This document shows positions 46,789-56,392 of a stretch of DNA of 64,000 nucleotides, piece after piece (position 1 is the first letter of the stretch; every line of letters starts with the position of its first letter). This stretch comes from Collinsella sp. MSK.8.10. Lineage in GTDB: Bacteria > Actinomycetota > Coriobacteriia > Coriobacteriales > Coriobacteriaceae. The translations under genes and the position numbers were made by a program. Location of the stretch: contig NZ_JAHPYF010000001.1 of assembly GCF_019041915.1 (NCBI RefSeq), forward strand, positions 434,001 to 498,000, read 5' to 3'. The notes below the pieces were generated by a model, which saw only the letters and a program-made list of their open reading frames with translations, searched no databases and was not told the origin of the DNA.

Positions 46789-49700
46789 CTATCCCAAGTT
46801 GCGTATGCAGATTCCGTTGATGAACTCAGTCTCCATCGACACGAGGTTCGCGGTATCCCACCCTTCACCCGGTGGGTAGGTGAAGCCGACCGGGTAGTAC
46901 TTCCCGGTCGAGCCGTGGAATGTGGTCACCGACGTGTCGCTCGTGGCCCTGACGGAGATTTTCGGGGAGCTGATGCGAACCGAGCCTTCCGCCTGGAGCT
47001 GGAGGCCGTATCTCGTCGTTCCGTCGGACTTGTCGTACATGGACGACGAGAAGTCGATGTAGCCGACCCGCGAGGTGGACGAGGCCCCGCCTTTCGTGCG
47101 GTACCCCTCCATCTGACCGACGTTGTTCAGCTTCGTGTAGTACGAGCTCCCACCGCACGAGAAGGTGCCGCTCGCCGTGATGTTCTTCGCGGTCATGTAG
47201 TTGGTGTTCAGCACGCCCTCCTTGAGGTTCCACGAGCTGCGGCCCTTGGCGTCCGCGATGGTGCCGGTGGCCATGTACGAGGCGTTGATGTACACCCTGT
47301 CGTTCTGCATGTAGATGCCCTGCTCGGTGCCGCCTTTTGTCAGGCGGTCGAAGAGGGCCTTCTGGTCCATCTGCTCGTCGTAGGCGCTCAGGATGCCGTC
47401 GGCGTAGTCCGACGCGTTCTTCTGCTCGATGGCGTGGCGCGCCCCGGTCGCGGCATCGGCGTAGTCCTTCACGGCGGTCGAGTAGGCGCCGTAGGCCGCG
47501 TCGTACTCGTACATGGCGTCCTTGAGCTCCTCGGCGGTCTTGCACATGAGCACCTTGTCGACCTTGTCGGTGTAGGCGCCGTACGTGCCGCCCTCATCGG
47601 TCGTGCCGAAGGCCTTGGTGTAGCGGGGGCCGAGGACGGACGAGAGGAACTGCGCGCTGAGCGCCTTGTTGGACTTCAGAGCGTTGTATTGGCTCGTGAG
47701 CTCCTCGCGCTCCTTGTCCACGTCCTGCTTGGCCTTCTTGACCGCCGCCGCCTCGGCCTCGGTCACAACGCCGTCCCTTGCGAGGTCCTGCACCGTCGTG
47801 TCGAGGCCATTGAGCGAGCCCGTGAGGTCGTGCGCGCTCTGGTAGGCCTTGTTGTACGCGGCCTCCAGCACCGGCGCCGTGTGGGTGACGCTGCCGTCGC
47901 CGTAGGTGACGCGCTCCATCGACCAGACGAAGTATCCGTTCGACCATTGCGGGAGGTCCTCGGACCATCCCAGCTCTGGGTTCTGCGCATTAATCGGCGG
48001 CACGCTGTCCGATTGATTCTTGGCGTAGAGCTTCACGCGCGCCGCGATGGCGCTGCCGGCCATCTGGTTGCTGCCGTTGATGGCCTTGGCGAGGCACGGC
48101 GCGGTGTAGGTGGTCGAGCCGTCCGTCCACGCGACCTTGCTTCGCGTCCAGATGTACTTGCCCTTACTCCACGCAGGCTGCGCCTCCGACCAGCTGCCGC
48201 CGGACTGCGCCGTGGAGCTCGTTGACAGGTAGTACTGCTCCACGATGCCGCTCACGCCGGTACCCGTCTCGCCCTTAATCTTCGACCAGGTGTAGGCAGA
48301 CGGGTCTGTCGGGTCTTTAACGTTAAGGTCGACGCACTGGCCGATATAGGTCTTGCCAGCGCCGTAGGAGACGCTGAAGCCCTGCTTGCCGTCCGCATTG
48401 GTCGCATAGGCGATGTGCAGGTAGTAGGTCTTGCCGTCGGTACCGTTCTTGCCGGGGACGCCGTCCTCGCCGTCGGCACCCTTAATGAGCGACCACTGGT
48501 ACTTCGCCGGATCGGTCGAGTCGGCCTTGACGCTGTCGACGTAGGTGCCGAGGTAAGTCTTTCCGGAGCCGTAGGAGGTGCTGAATCCCTGCCTGCCGTC
48601 GGCGCTCGTGGCGTATGCACGATGGAAATAAGTCGACACGCCGTCCTTTCCTGCAGGACCGCGCGCGCCGTCCTTGCCGTCGGCACCGTTCGCGCCGTCA
48701 ACGCCGTCACGACCACTGATGCATACGGGCTCGCTGTACTCGATGTCGCCCGACTGCATGGTGGTCTTTGTGCGCGTCCAGATGTATTTTCCTGAAACCC
48801 ATTGAGGAGCGGTGGTCTGCCAACCGCTCTGCGGCTCGGTGACGCGCGATGCGCCCTGGGCGTACTCCACATCCACCGACGCGATCACGGCATCGGCGAC
48901 GGCGATGTCCTTGCCGTCGAGCTTGGCGCCGGGGCCTAGATGGACTTCGCTCTCGTCGAGGTTCCAGTAGTTCTTGCCGCTCCTGTCCTGGATGGTGCCG
49001 GCCTTGATCAGGTCGCCCATGAGCGTGCCGACCGTGATGAGGTCGGCGGTGAAGCCCGCGCCGGTGCCGAAGGTGCGCCAGTCCCACGAGCCGTCGGCCT
49101 TGCAGCCGGAGGCGATGCGGAAGCCCTGGGAGCACAGCTGCATGGCGCTGCCCTTGCCCGTGGTCGAGCGGCCGTTTGCGTCCATGGGCACGGATGCGTA
49201 GATTGTCCCCTGCTCGAAGCTGGTGAAGGTGTAGCTGCTGCCGGACATGTTGAACTGTGTGTTCATCGCGTCCATGACCTGCTGGAGGTACGACGGCGGC
49301 GTCGATGCCGCCACGTCCCAGCTGGACGAGCGCTTCGACAGGCTGGACACTTTCTGCTGCTGCGCCAGCAACATGTCCGTGATTGTCTCGGTCACGTTCC
49401 CGAGCGTCACGCGCATGGAGCCGCCCAGCTCGTCGGTGACGAGCTTGGTCACGCGGCCCTCGCAGCGCAGCGCCGGGCTGAAGCACGTGTCGACGATCTG
49501 GACGTCGTCGCCCACGGCGACGCCCTCCCACTCGCGCCCGAACTGCACGAGGTCGACGGCGTCGGCCTCGTAGGTCATTCCCGGCTCCTTATGGGAGTCG
49601 AGATATGCGCGGGTCTCGGCGAGCAGGGTCGCCGCGTCCTCGCAGTTCGAGTTCTCATACTGCCCGAAGACGTGGGCGTGACCGCCCCTGCCGTCGGGTC

Positions 49701-50436
49701 GACCGTAGAGCTTGAGCGCGGTCGCGTCCTCCACGTAGTTCTTGCCGTTGTTGATTTCGCCGAAGGTCAGCTTGCGGCCGTAGCCGCCAGTATCCGTCTC
49801 AATTCCCTTGCCGTAGCCGTAGCAGGCTGTTATCGCGCCGTAGTGCTCGGTGCGCGAGACTGACGCGAGGTCCTTGGTGTAGGTGAATCTGCGGTGACCG
49901 CCCTTCGCGCCGCGATGCGAGCGGATGCCCACCTTGCGAGAGGACACCTTGCCGCCGGATACCGCGATCTCCGTCTCCAGCTCGCCGCCGCACTCCAGGA
50001 TGGACTTGAGCGACTCGCGTGAGTTGGTATGGTAGAAGGTCAGGCCCTTGTCGACGGTACCGGGCTGGTCGACAGTTCCGGCGGTCCAGCGGGTCGGCTC
50101 CAGGCAGACGTTCAGCGCCTGGAGGAAGCCGTAGCCGTAGGGCCTCTTGTCCTCGATGTAGTCGCCGTACGTCTCGCAGATGGAGTTGATCGCTGTGTCC
50201 GTGTAGACCGTATCGCCTCCGGCGTGGAGGCCCTTGGGGTCTTGGCAGACGTGCTCGTGGACCTCTCCGAGGCGGTCGGCCCACACGAGGCGGTAGCCCT
50301 GCTTGAGCGCGAAGGTCGTGGCGATGTCCACGCTGTCCTCGCCGTTGAGCTCGTCGGTATGGGTGAGGGCGAGCAGCTCATCGGGGCCGATTGTCGATAC
50401 ATAGGCGTCCTGCCACGTGTACACGTCAATTCGCAC
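46789..50436 (-). CDS. Tal: tail-associated minor structural protein with collagen-like segment
   Basis: A 1215-residue tail-tip protein. The first 400 residues match the prophage endopeptidase/minor structural Tal fold found after Dit in siphoviruses. A Gly-X-Y collagen-like segment lies near residue 575 (GRDGVDGANGADGKDGARGP and onward). Next come repeated modules ending in YxWSxIKG and W-S-x-G-K-Y-I-W-T-R, an Ala/Lys-rich helical region (about 890-960) and a beta-rich C-terminus with NLKEGVLNTNYMTA. The start is GTG directly after the Dit stop, preceded by GGAGGAGAGG. Confidence 0.85.
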   Translation of the reverse strand: MRIDVYTWQDAYVSTIGPDELLALTHTDELNGEDSVDIATTFALKQGYRLVWADRLGEVHEHVCQDPKGLHAGGDTVYTDTAINSICETYGDYIEDKRPYGYGFLQALNVCLEPTRWTAGTVDQPGTVDKGLTFYHTNSRESLKSILECGGELETEIAVSGGKVSSRKVGIRSHRGAKGGHRRFTYTKDLASVSRTEHYGAITACYGYGKGIETDTGGYGRKLTFGEINNGKNYVEDATALKLYGRPDGRGGHAHVFGQYENSNCEDAATLLAETRAYLDSHKEPGMTYEADAVDLVQFGREWEGVAVGDDVQIVDTCFSPALRCEGRVTKLVTDELGGSMRVTLGNVTETITDMLLAQQQKVSSLSKRSSSWDVAASTPPSYLQQVMDAMNTQFNMSGSSYTFTSFEQGTIYASVPMDANGRSTTGKGSAMQLCSQGFRIASGCKADGSWDWRTFGTGAGFTADLITVGTLMGDLIKAGTIQDRSGKNYWNLDESEVHLGPGAKLDGKDIAVADAVIASVDVEYAQGASRVTEPQSGWQTTAPQWVSGKYIWTRTKTTMQSGDIEYSEPVCISGRDGVDGANGADGKDGARGPAGKDGVSTYFHRAYATSADGRQGFSTSYGSGKTYLGTYVDSVKADSTDPAKYQWSLIKGADGEDGVPGKNGTDGKTYYLHIAYATNADGKQGFSVSYGAGKTYIGQCVDLNVKDPTDPSAYTWSKIKGETGTGVSGIVEQYYLSTSSTAQSGGSWSEAQPAWSKGKYIWTRSKVAWTDGSTTYTAPCLAKAINGSNQMAGSAIAARVKLYAKNQSDSVPPINAQNPELGWSEDLPQWSNGYFVWSMERVTYGDGSVTHTAPVLEAAYNKAYQSAHDLTGSLNGLDTTVQDLARDGVVTEAEAAAVKKAKQDVDKEREELTSQYNALKSNKALSAQFLSSVLGPRYTKAFGTTDEGGTYGAYTDKVDKVLMCKTAEELKDAMYEYDAAYGAYSTAVKDYADAATGARHAIEQKNASDYADGILSAYDEQMDQKALFDRLTKGGTEQGIYMQNDRVYINASYMATGTIADAKGRSSWNLKEGVLNTNYMTAKNITASGTFSCGGSSYYTKLNNVGQMEGYRTKGGASSTSRVGYIDFSSSMYDKSDGTTRYGLQLQAEGSVRISSPKISVRATSDTSVTTFHGSTGKYYPVGFTYPPGEGWDTANLVSMETEFINGICIRNLG

Positions 50437-51135
50437 CTAGAGCCACCTCTCCTCCCATTCGAGCGTCGCGGTGCCGCCGCTCGTCTTGATCAGCTGCACG
50501 CCGTCGAGCGAGAAGAAGTCGCTCGCGACGGTCACGGGCCAGTCCGCGCCGTTGACTGTGCAGCGCTCGGCGCGCATGTCCAGCACGACGGTCTGTGCGC
50601 CCGTGAACGACGCCTCGACGCGGACGAACTGCCCGGTCGAGACGTTGGTGATTGTCCAGCTCGAGCCTGCCGGTGGCTTGCACGTGACCGTAGGGTAGGC
50701 CCTGTAGTTGCCCCCGGCGGCGACGGCGCGCTGGGATGCCGACACCTGCTCGGAGCGCCGCTGCCCGTAGGCGGCGGGGTCTGCACAGTAGAACCCGAGC
50801 GTGAGATTCGGCATGTGCGCGTTGCGCCCCTGCTCCGCCCCTCCCCTGTAGCGCGCGAGCATGTAGCGCTCGGGAGCGTCGTCGAGCACGAGGGCCTTCT
50901 CGCCGCCGGACAGCGCCGAGGCGAGCACGGCCCTTGCCTCGGCGACCTCGTCGAGGGAGCCGCCGACGATGTTGCAGTCGACCGCTATCTCGACGGGCTC
51001 GAGGCCCGTGGCGCGGACGTGTGTGCCGTCCATGCCGGGGACCTCGGTCTCATCGAGCCGCACCTTGGGGACAATCGGTCTCGTGACCTTGGTCACCAGC
51101 AGGTACGGCGTTAGGTCGATTCCGCCGAATATCAT
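50437..51135 (-). CDS. Distal tail protein Dit
   Basis: A 232-residue phage tail protein. It starts MIFGGIDLTPYLLVTKVTRP, with the typical PGMDGTHV and the N-terminal belt domain DITPxL-like pattern; ISGASH-type C-terminal galectin-like domain is represented by FVRVEASFTGAQTVVLDM. Dit forms the hexameric hub between the tail tube and Tal. Its start overlaps the tape-measure stop by 4 nt. Confidence 0.85.
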   Translation of the reverse strand: MIFGGIDLTPYLLVTKVTRPIVPKVRLDETEVPGMDGTHVRATGLEPVEIAVDCNIVGGSLDEVAEARAVLASALSGGEKALVLDDAPERYMLARYRGGAEQGRNAHMPNLTLGFYCADPAAYGQRRSEQVSASQRAVAAGGNYRAYPTVTCKPPAGSSWTITNVSTGQFVRVEASFTGAQTVVLDMRAERCTVNGADWPVTVASDFFSLDGVQLIKTSGGTATLEWEERWL

Positions 51136-53603
51136 GCGAACCCCCTTGCGGCGAGCGTGTGCCTGCCGCGCATCGCGATGGCGGAGGAGACGCGCTCCGA
51201 GTCGATGTACAGGTTTCCGTCCTTGTCCCGGATCTGCTCGAGGACGGACAGGATGCCGGCGAGGGCGTCGTCGGAATCCTCCTCGGGACGCGCCGGAGTG
51301 TAGACAGCGGACGGCGCGACGGTCAGGCCCGTCGAGAGCATCCCCTGCGCGGTGTCCATGGCGCCGCTGATGGCGGAGACCACGGTGCCGGTGCCGGAGC
51401 CGATGCCCTGCGCCCAGCCCTGCATGAGGGCCTTGCCCGAGAAGGTCGTGTAGCCGTGCCCGGAGAAGGGGCCGACCTTTGCCGGCGAGAACGGGAAGAA
51501 GGAGCGGATTCTTGAGACTGCACCTGAGACCGCTGAGGTCACCGAGCCGATAGCGGACATGATGCCGTCCTTCAGGCCGTTGAGTATCGACTTGCCGGAG
51601 TTGAAGAGCCAGTTGCGCGCACCCGAGAAGAACCCGGTGATCTTGCCCTTGATGCTCGTGACGGTCCTGTAGACGGAGTTGATTCCGTTGGACGCCGCGC
51701 TCTTGATGCCCTCCCAGATGGACGAGCAGGCGCTCTTGATGCTCCCCCACATGCTCGACCACGTGGAGCTGATGCTGTTGAGCACGGAGCTGATCACGCC
51801 GCTGACCTGATTTATCGCCGAGTTGACGGCGAACTTGATGCGTCCCCAGACCACCTCGGCGAAGTCGCGGACGGTGTCCCACACGCTCGACCAAATCGAG
51901 CTGATTCCATCGAGCGTTGACGTTATCACGGACTCGACGACCCCGATGGCCGCTCGAACGGCGAACTCAATCTGAGACCAGACGAGCTCGGCTACCGATT
52001 TGATGGTGTTCCAGACCGTGTCCCAGTCGCCGCTTATCGCGGCGGTCACCGTGGAGATGACTGTCTGCACCACGGCCATCGCGACCTGGACGGCAGTAGA
52101 GATTGCGTCCATCACGCCAGTCAGGACAGCGGAGATCACCGGCCAGACCGCGTTCCAGACGGCGGAGATGATGCCCATCGCCACCTGAATCGCGCCCTGG
52201 ATGAGCGGCATCGCCGCCAGCACGGCGGACAGCACGGACTGCACGGCGGGCATGGCGATGGCGACGAGCTGCGAGACGGTCGTCATTACGTCCGCGATAA
52301 CACCGACCAGGAAGCCGATGACCGGCGACAGCGCCTGCACGATGCCGAGCACCACCTGTATGCCGGTGGAAAGCACCGGCAGCACGGCCTGCGCGATGTT
52401 GAGCAGCGCCGTGCCGATTGGCGCGATGAGCGGCGCGATGAACCCGATTGCCGCCTTGATGCCGTTACCGACGGACGTGGCCACGCCGAGGATGGCCTGA
52501 AGCGCCGAGCAGATCTGCGAGGAGTCCACCTTCGGCAGCTTGATCCCGATGCCGGCGAGCGCCCCGACGGCGATGTTCCACGCCGTGGCGAGCGCCTCGG
52601 ACACGATGGGCGTGAGCACCGACGCGATGCCGGAGAGCGCCGCGGGGAGCGCCTTGATGATGCCCTGCCCGATCTGCGCAACGCGCGGCGCGATGTTCTT
52701 GGCGACCGCGCCGACGGACGTGAGCAGCTGCTCGGTGAGCTGCGAGAAGTCCACGTCGTCTCGGCCCAGACCGGTGAGGAAGTTCTCCCATGATGCCTTG
52801 GCCATGCCGATGGAGCCGGAGATGGTCGTCGCGGCCTCCTTGGAGGTCGTGCCGGTGATGCCCATCTCGGACTGCACGGTGTGGATGGCCTCGACCACGT
52901 CGGCGTAGCTGTCGATGGTGAGGTCGGCGGTCTTGCCCTGCGCCGCGCGCAGCTTGTTGGCGTCCGCGATGAGTCGCTCCATCTCGGACTTCGTGCCGCC
53001 GTAGCCCAGCTTCAGGTTGTCCAGCATCGTGTAGTTTTGCTTGGCAAAACCTTGGTAGGCGTTCTGGACGTCGGCCATGTCCGAGCCCATCTTGTTGACG
53101 TTGTCCGCCATGTCGCCCATCGCCGTGTTGGCGGACTCGGCGGCCTTCGCCACGTCGCCGCCGCACGAGCTCACGAGCGATGCGGCGAAGCTGGTCGCCT
53201 GGGTCATGTATTGGTTTGCGCTCATGCCGCACGTCTTGTACGCATCCGCGGCGTATCCCTGCAGTTTGCCGGACGCGGAGCCGAAGAGCGTATCGACGCC
53301 ACCGACCAGCTGCTCGTAGTCGGCGTATGCGGATACCGCAGCGCCGCCGATTGCGGTCACCGCCGTGGTGAGCGCGCCCATGCCAGCCGCGGCGACGGTG
53401 CCCACGCCCCTTGCGACGGTGCCGAGCCCGCTCAGCAGCCCGCCCGAGCGCTTGACCCCGCCGTCCACGCCGGAGGCCATCGAGTCGCCGAATGACTTTC
53501 CGGCCTTGGAGCCCGTGTCGCCGAACTCCGAGCAGATGCTGCCGGCGAAGCCCTTCATGGACGGCATGAGCGTGATGCATGCCGAGCCTACGCTAGTCGC
53601 CAT
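51132..53603 (-). CDS. Tail tape measure protein
   Basis: An 823-residue protein that sets tail length. It has TMP-type N-terminal motifs (YEQLVGGVDTLFGSAS, AYKTCGMSANQYMTQATSFA, NAYQGFAKQNYTMLDNLKLG) and long hydrophobic Ala/Val/Ile-rich helices with repeated Trp (about 330-600), then SIWSSVWDTV-like repeats and a C-terminal FFPFSPAKVGPFSGHGY motif. By family scaling 823 residues suggests a tail of roughly 120 nm (inference). It starts inside the end of the GT chaperone gene. Confidence 0.93.
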   Translation of the reverse strand: MATSVGSACITLMPSMKGFAGSICSEFGDTGSKAGKSFGDSMASGVDGGVKRSGGLLSGLGTVARGVGTVAAAGMGALTTAVTAIGGAAVSAYADYEQLVGGVDTLFGSASGKLQGYAADAYKTCGMSANQYMTQATSFAASLVSSCGGDVAKAAESANTAMGDMADNVNKMGSDMADVQNAYQGFAKQNYTMLDNLKLGYGGTKSEMERLIADANKLRAAQGKTADLTIDSYADVVEAIHTVQSEMGITGTTSKEAATTISGSIGMAKASWENFLTGLGRDDVDFSQLTEQLLTSVGAVAKNIAPRVAQIGQGIIKALPAALSGIASVLTPIVSEALATAWNIAVGALAGIGIKLPKVDSSQICSALQAILGVATSVGNGIKAAIGFIAPLIAPIGTALLNIAQAVLPVLSTGIQVVLGIVQALSPVIGFLVGVIADVMTTVSQLVAIAMPAVQSVLSAVLAAMPLIQGAIQVAMGIISAVWNAVWPVISAVLTGVMDAISTAVQVAMAVVQTVISTVTAAISGDWDTVWNTIKSVAELVWSQIEFAVRAAIGVVESVITSTLDGISSIWSSVWDTVRDFAEVVWGRIKFAVNSAINQVSGVISSVLNSISSTWSSMWGSIKSACSSIWEGIKSAASNGINSVYRTVTSIKGKITGFFSGARNWLFNSGKSILNGLKDGIMSAIGSVTSAVSGAVSRIRSFFPFSPAKVGPFSGHGYTTFSGKALMQGWAQGIGSGTGTVVSAISGAMDTAQGMLSTGLTVAPSAVYTPARPEEDSDDALAGILSVLEQIRDKDGNLYIDSERVSSAIAMRGRHTLAARGFA

Positions 53604-54236
53604 CCCGTCCTCCTAATCCTAAAATCTCGTCGATTTCCGCCCTGTTCGCGAGGGCGTTGCGCTGGTGCCTCTTGAGCTCCGCGAGCTGCCCGGGCGTCTT
53701 GAGCGGCTGCGGTTCCTGCGGCGGCCGGTGCTTCTTGTCGCTCAGCCCCCACGCGAGGCTCCTGAGCTGGTGCTCGATGCGCCAGAGCATGTACGTCTCC
53801 TCGCTCCACTTGAGCTCCGGGTACATGCGGCACGCGCACCTCGACTCCTCCGGCAGCTGCTCCCACAGGAGGGCGGCGCGCCGGAGGTCGTCCGGTCCGC
53901 CCTCGAGCGGGAGGTCGATGCCGTAGTACTGGCGGAAATCCGCTACGACTTCTGCACGGTGCCCTTCGAGCTCGAGGACGAATCCTGGGAGTTTTTTGCC
54001 TTCGCCGCCTCGAATGCGGCCTGCATGAGCACGCCCGTGGACTCGACGGAGCCGCCGAGGCGCTCCATGTACTCCTCGTCGCGGCCCGCGAAGACGCGCT
54101 CGAAGGCCTCGAACATCCCGCCCGGCTCGGTCTCGCTCTTGGCGAACTGCTTGTTCGTCTTGTAGCTGAGCAGCTCGTCGAGGTCGGCGGTGAACTCGCC
54201 GTCGATACCGGGGATGGTGAACGTGAGCTCGGTCAT
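53593..54236 (-). CDS. Tail assembly chaperone G-T, -1 frameshift product
   Basis: The G frame (start 54236) shifts to the -1 frame at 53991-53997 and continues to the stop at 53593, giving about 214 residues. The T part (EGHRAEVVADFRQYYGIDLP, SEETYMLWRIEHQLRSLAWG) is of the kind that recruits tape measure protein in other phages. The T frame has no good start of its own, which supports frameshifting. The T end overlaps the tape measure start by 11 nt. Confidence 0.85.
53943..54236 (-). CDS. Tail assembly chaperone G
   Basis: A 97-residue protein starting MTELTFTIPGIDGEFTADLD and ending in a Ser/Lys-rich tail after the shift site. It is the unshifted product made in excess over G-T in siphovirus tail assembly. 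The ATG overlaps the tail tube stop (TAATG), so translation is coupled. Confidence 0.85.
   Translation of the reverse strand: MTELTFTIPGIDGEFTADLDELLSYKTNKQFAKSETEPGGMFEAFERVFAGRDEEYMERLGGSVESTGVLMQAAFEAAKAKNSQDSSSSSKGTVQKS
53991..53997 (-). promoter_or_regulatory. -1 ribosomal slippery heptamer A AAA AAC
   Basis: In the G frame the codons read GCA AAA AAC; slipping back one base gives AAA AAA CTC, which is exactly the T frame. This is a textbook -1 site at the place where the G/GT shift occurs in other tailed phages. Confidence 0.88.
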
Positions 54237-54814
54237 TACTTGCCCTCCGAGGTCTCGGTGGACTGGATGTAGTCGTAGCAGGTGTTGCCGGCATCGTCGG
54301 TGAGGTACTTGACCGTGAGGGCGCGCGCGGCGAGCTCGCCCACGGCGAGGGTGAGGTCGTCCAGCTCGGAGGACTGGGCGAGCGGCACGACCTTGCGCCA
54401 GCGGCGGCCGTCCTTGAGCACGAGCTCGAGCACGGCGGGCCATGTCTCAGTGGAGTCGCCGTTGTGCTTGACGGTGATCATGCCGGCCTCGTCCTTGACG
54501 TTGCCGGAGCCGTACATGACCTTGAGGGTCACGGCCTTGATCTCGGCGAGCGTGAGCTGCGCGCTCTCGACGCGGGAGGTCTGCGGCGACGCCATGAGGT
54601 CGCCGTTCATGTCCTTGATGTCCTCGGAGTCGCTGTCGAGCGTCTCGACGTAGCCGTCCTCGCTGATGTAGCCGAGGCATTTCCACGCCTCGGGCAGCGC
54701 GGTCCTGTAGTCGGTCGGCAGCGCCGTTTCGGCGGGCGCGGTGAAGATGTAGCCGCCCTTTACTCCCTTGGCGCTGGAGACGTTGGCGACGTTGTTCTTG
54801 TTGCTTTCTGCCAT
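54236..54814 (-). CDS. Major tail (tube) protein
   Basis: A 192-residue protein opening with a Ser/Asn/Lys-rich arm and containing TDYRTALPEAWKCLGYISED, LMASPQTSRVESAQLTLAEI and a beta-rich middle, the pattern of siphovirus tail tube subunits. It sits between the tail terminator and the G/GT chaperones, its standard place. The ATG at 54814 follows AAGGAG. Confidence 0.88.
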   Translation of the reverse strand: MAESNKNNVANVSSAKGVKGGYIFTAPAETALPTDYRTALPEAWKCLGYISEDGYVETLDSDSEDIKDMNGDLMASPQTSRVESAQLTLAEIKAVTLKVMYGSGNVKDEAGMITVKHNGDSTETWPAVLELVLKDGRRWRKVVPLAQSSELDDLTLAVGELAARALTVKYLTDDAGNTCYDYIQSTETSEGK

Positions 54815-54823
54815 GATTGCTCC

Positions 54824-55165
54824 TTATTCGCAGATGGTCAGGTTGATGTTCGTCTGGTATCTGGGAGTCCCCGTGTCAGGGTCGTCCCATCGGTACGTGC
54901 CGTCGGGAACGGCCGAGAACACGTTCGGCTCGTCCTCGATGGCGGCGCACGCCCGCTCGACGGCCTCGGCGATTTCGCGTGCGCGCCTGCGGGTCTTCGC
55001 CCACGACGTGGCGAGCACTCGCGGGGACTGGATGAACCGTGTCGCGCTCGTGGCGGCAAGGGTGACCTGGACGAACTCATCCGGTCTCTCGCGCGGCACG
55101 TCGGGCACGCACTTGATTCCGGTCGCGTCCATGAGTCGCTTGGCGACCACCCTCTCGATGTCCAT
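54824..55165 (-). CDS. Putative tail terminator protein
   Basis: A 113-residue protein (MDIERVVAKRLMDATGIKCV, FIQSPRVLATSWAKTRRRAR, YRWDDPDTGTPRYQTNINLT). Size, the DPDTGTPRYQ motif and the place just before the tube protein gene fit the tail terminators that cap the tube. It is coupled to the upstream gene by a TGATG overlap. Confidence 0.7.
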   Translation of the reverse strand: MDIERVVAKRLMDATGIKCVPDVPRERPDEFVQVTLAATSATRFIQSPRVLATSWAKTRRRAREIAEAVERACAAIEDEPNVFSAVPDGTYRWDDPDTGTPRYQTNINLTICE

Positions 55166-55455
55166 CAGTCACCTCCGAATGCCGATTGCAGTCGGTTATG
55201 CCTGCGCTCGCTCACGTTGGCGTGTTTGCTGTCCGTGTAGACGACGCGGCCTCTCGCAAGCGAGCCGCCTATGGTCGCGGTGCTGTAACCGCTCTCGCCG
55301 TACTTCGGCGTGAACGTGGAGTTGCATGCGGCAGCGGCGGCGTTGGCCTTCTCGGTGAGCATGGCCTGCACGCCCCCACCGTTCATGACCTCGGCGTATC
55401 CGCCGCGGTTCCAGCCCCTCCACTTGATCTTGACCTCGCACTTCGCCTTAGCCAT
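55165..55455 (-). CDS. HK97 gp10-like neck/tail completion protein
   Basis: A 96-residue basic protein (KIKWRGWNRGGYAEVMNGGG, RVVYTDSKHANVSERRHNRL). Its size and place between head closure and tail terminator fit the gp10-like family of neck proteins. It overlaps the head closure gene by 8 nt. Confidence 0.65.
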   Translation of the reverse strand: MAKAKCEVKIKWRGWNRGGYAEVMNGGGVQAMLTEKANAAAAACNSTFTPKYGESGYSTATIGGSLARGRVVYTDSKHANVSERRHNRLQSAFGGD

Positions 55456-55789
55456 CGGTTCGGGTCACCTCGCAGGTGAGGTCCCAGGGACCGGGAGAAT
55501 TGGCCGCGGTGTATCGCTTGGGGTCGCCGACCACCTTGTAGTCGGTGCCGCGCACCGTGACCGTCGCGTCCTTGAGGTCAACGTCCGCGCCCTTCGGGAA
55601 GCAGAGCGTGTAGGCGACCGTCACGCCGTTCGGGCGCGTCGAGTCGAGGTCGGCGGTCGCGCCGGGGCACACCACGACGTTGTCGACCGCCTCCTCGGAC
55701 ACCGTCTCGCCGGTAGGCTCGCCAAGCTCGTCGAATGACTGGGCTGCATTACGCACGGTCACGGTCTCGCCGGAGATGAGGCACATCAT
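55448..55789 (-). CDS. Head closure (head-tail connector) protein
   Basis: A 113-residue beta-rich protein with MMCLISGETVTVRNAAQSFD, ATVTVRGTDYKVVGDPKRYT and WDLTCEVTR, the pattern of SPP1 gp16-like stopper proteins that close the head after packaging. The start overlaps the previous stop (ATGA). Confidence 0.75.
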   Translation of the reverse strand: MMCLISGETVTVRNAAQSFDELGEPTGETVSEEAVDNVVVCPGATADLDSTRPNGVTVAYTLCFPKGADVDLKDATVTVRGTDYKVVGDPKRYTAANSPGPWDLTCEVTRTDG

Positions 55790-56181
55790 TCGGTCACCCC
55801 TCCCCTCTCCAGCGGCGTGAGCGACCCGAGCGCCTGACCGGTGAGGCCGAGGCGCCTGAGGTCGCTCTTGCCTAGGTACATCTCGCCGAGCGCCGAGCCG
55901 TAGGTCACCGATGCGGTGTAGATTCCGGCCCCCTGGCTGTACTGCGTGGCGCCGGCCATCGCGGACGGTGCCGAGAGCACGCGGTTGACGAGCAGGCAGC
56001 ACACGGCGGGGGCGGCGCGGTCGAACGCCGGGCACGCCCCCTCGGCGTACTCGCCGATTCGGTCCTCGAATGCCGCGAGCAACAGGTCGGATGCGTCCTG
56101 CAGCAGCGCCTCGGTGCGCGCCGAGTCCGCGGGCTCGCCGTAGCGGGCCTTGTAGTCGTCCACGCTGGCGAGCGCGGCCAT
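55786..56181 (-). CDS. Head-tail adaptor protein (gp6/gp15-like)
   Basis: A 131-residue helical protein beginning MAALASVDDYKARYGEPADS, with LLQDASDLLLAAFEDRIGEY, the pattern of gp6-like adaptors that dock on the portal. The ATG at 56181 has GGAGG upstream; longer frames lack similarity. It lies between the capsid-associated small gene and the head closure gene, as in HK97-type phages. Confidence 0.78.
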   Translation of the reverse strand: MAALASVDDYKARYGEPADSARTEALLQDASDLLLAAFEDRIGEYAEGACPAFDRAAPAVCCLLVNRVLSAPSAMAGATQYSQGAGIYTASVTYGSALGEMYLGKSDLRRLGLTGQALGSLTPLERGGVTE

Positions 56182-56183
56182 GG

Positions 56184-56381
56184 CTACTCGGCCTCCATGA
56201 TCCCGGCGTCGATGAGGGCCTGCACGACCTTCGCGACGGTCGGACTGGCGCCGGGGTTGGCGACCTTCTTGGGCAGCACGAGCGGCTTGCCGTCGGGGGA
56301 CACGAGCGCAACGTGCTGCGGGAGGATGCTGGACGCCTTGCCCGCGTCCTCCACGATGAACTTCTGGACTAGATGAGCCAT
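56184..56381 (-). CDS. Small capsid-associated protein (head fibre-like)
   Basis: A 65-residue protein (MAHLVQKFIVEDAGKASSIL, PTVAKVVQALIDAGIMEAE at the end). It lies directly after the major capsid gene, where head fibre or decoration proteins are encoded. The alternating Val/Ala helix at the C-terminus resembles head fibre ends, but the match is weak. Confidence 0.55.
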   Translation of the reverse strand: MAHLVQKFIVEDAGKASSILPQHVALVSPDGKPLVLPKKVANPGASPTVAKVVQALIDAGIMEAE

Positions 56382-56392
56382 CTCGGTACCCC

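Noticed and set aside
46630..48225. 531-codon open frame on the plus strand
   Set aside because: Antisense to Tal; Val/Arg/Leu-rich shadow translation without a ribosome binding site.
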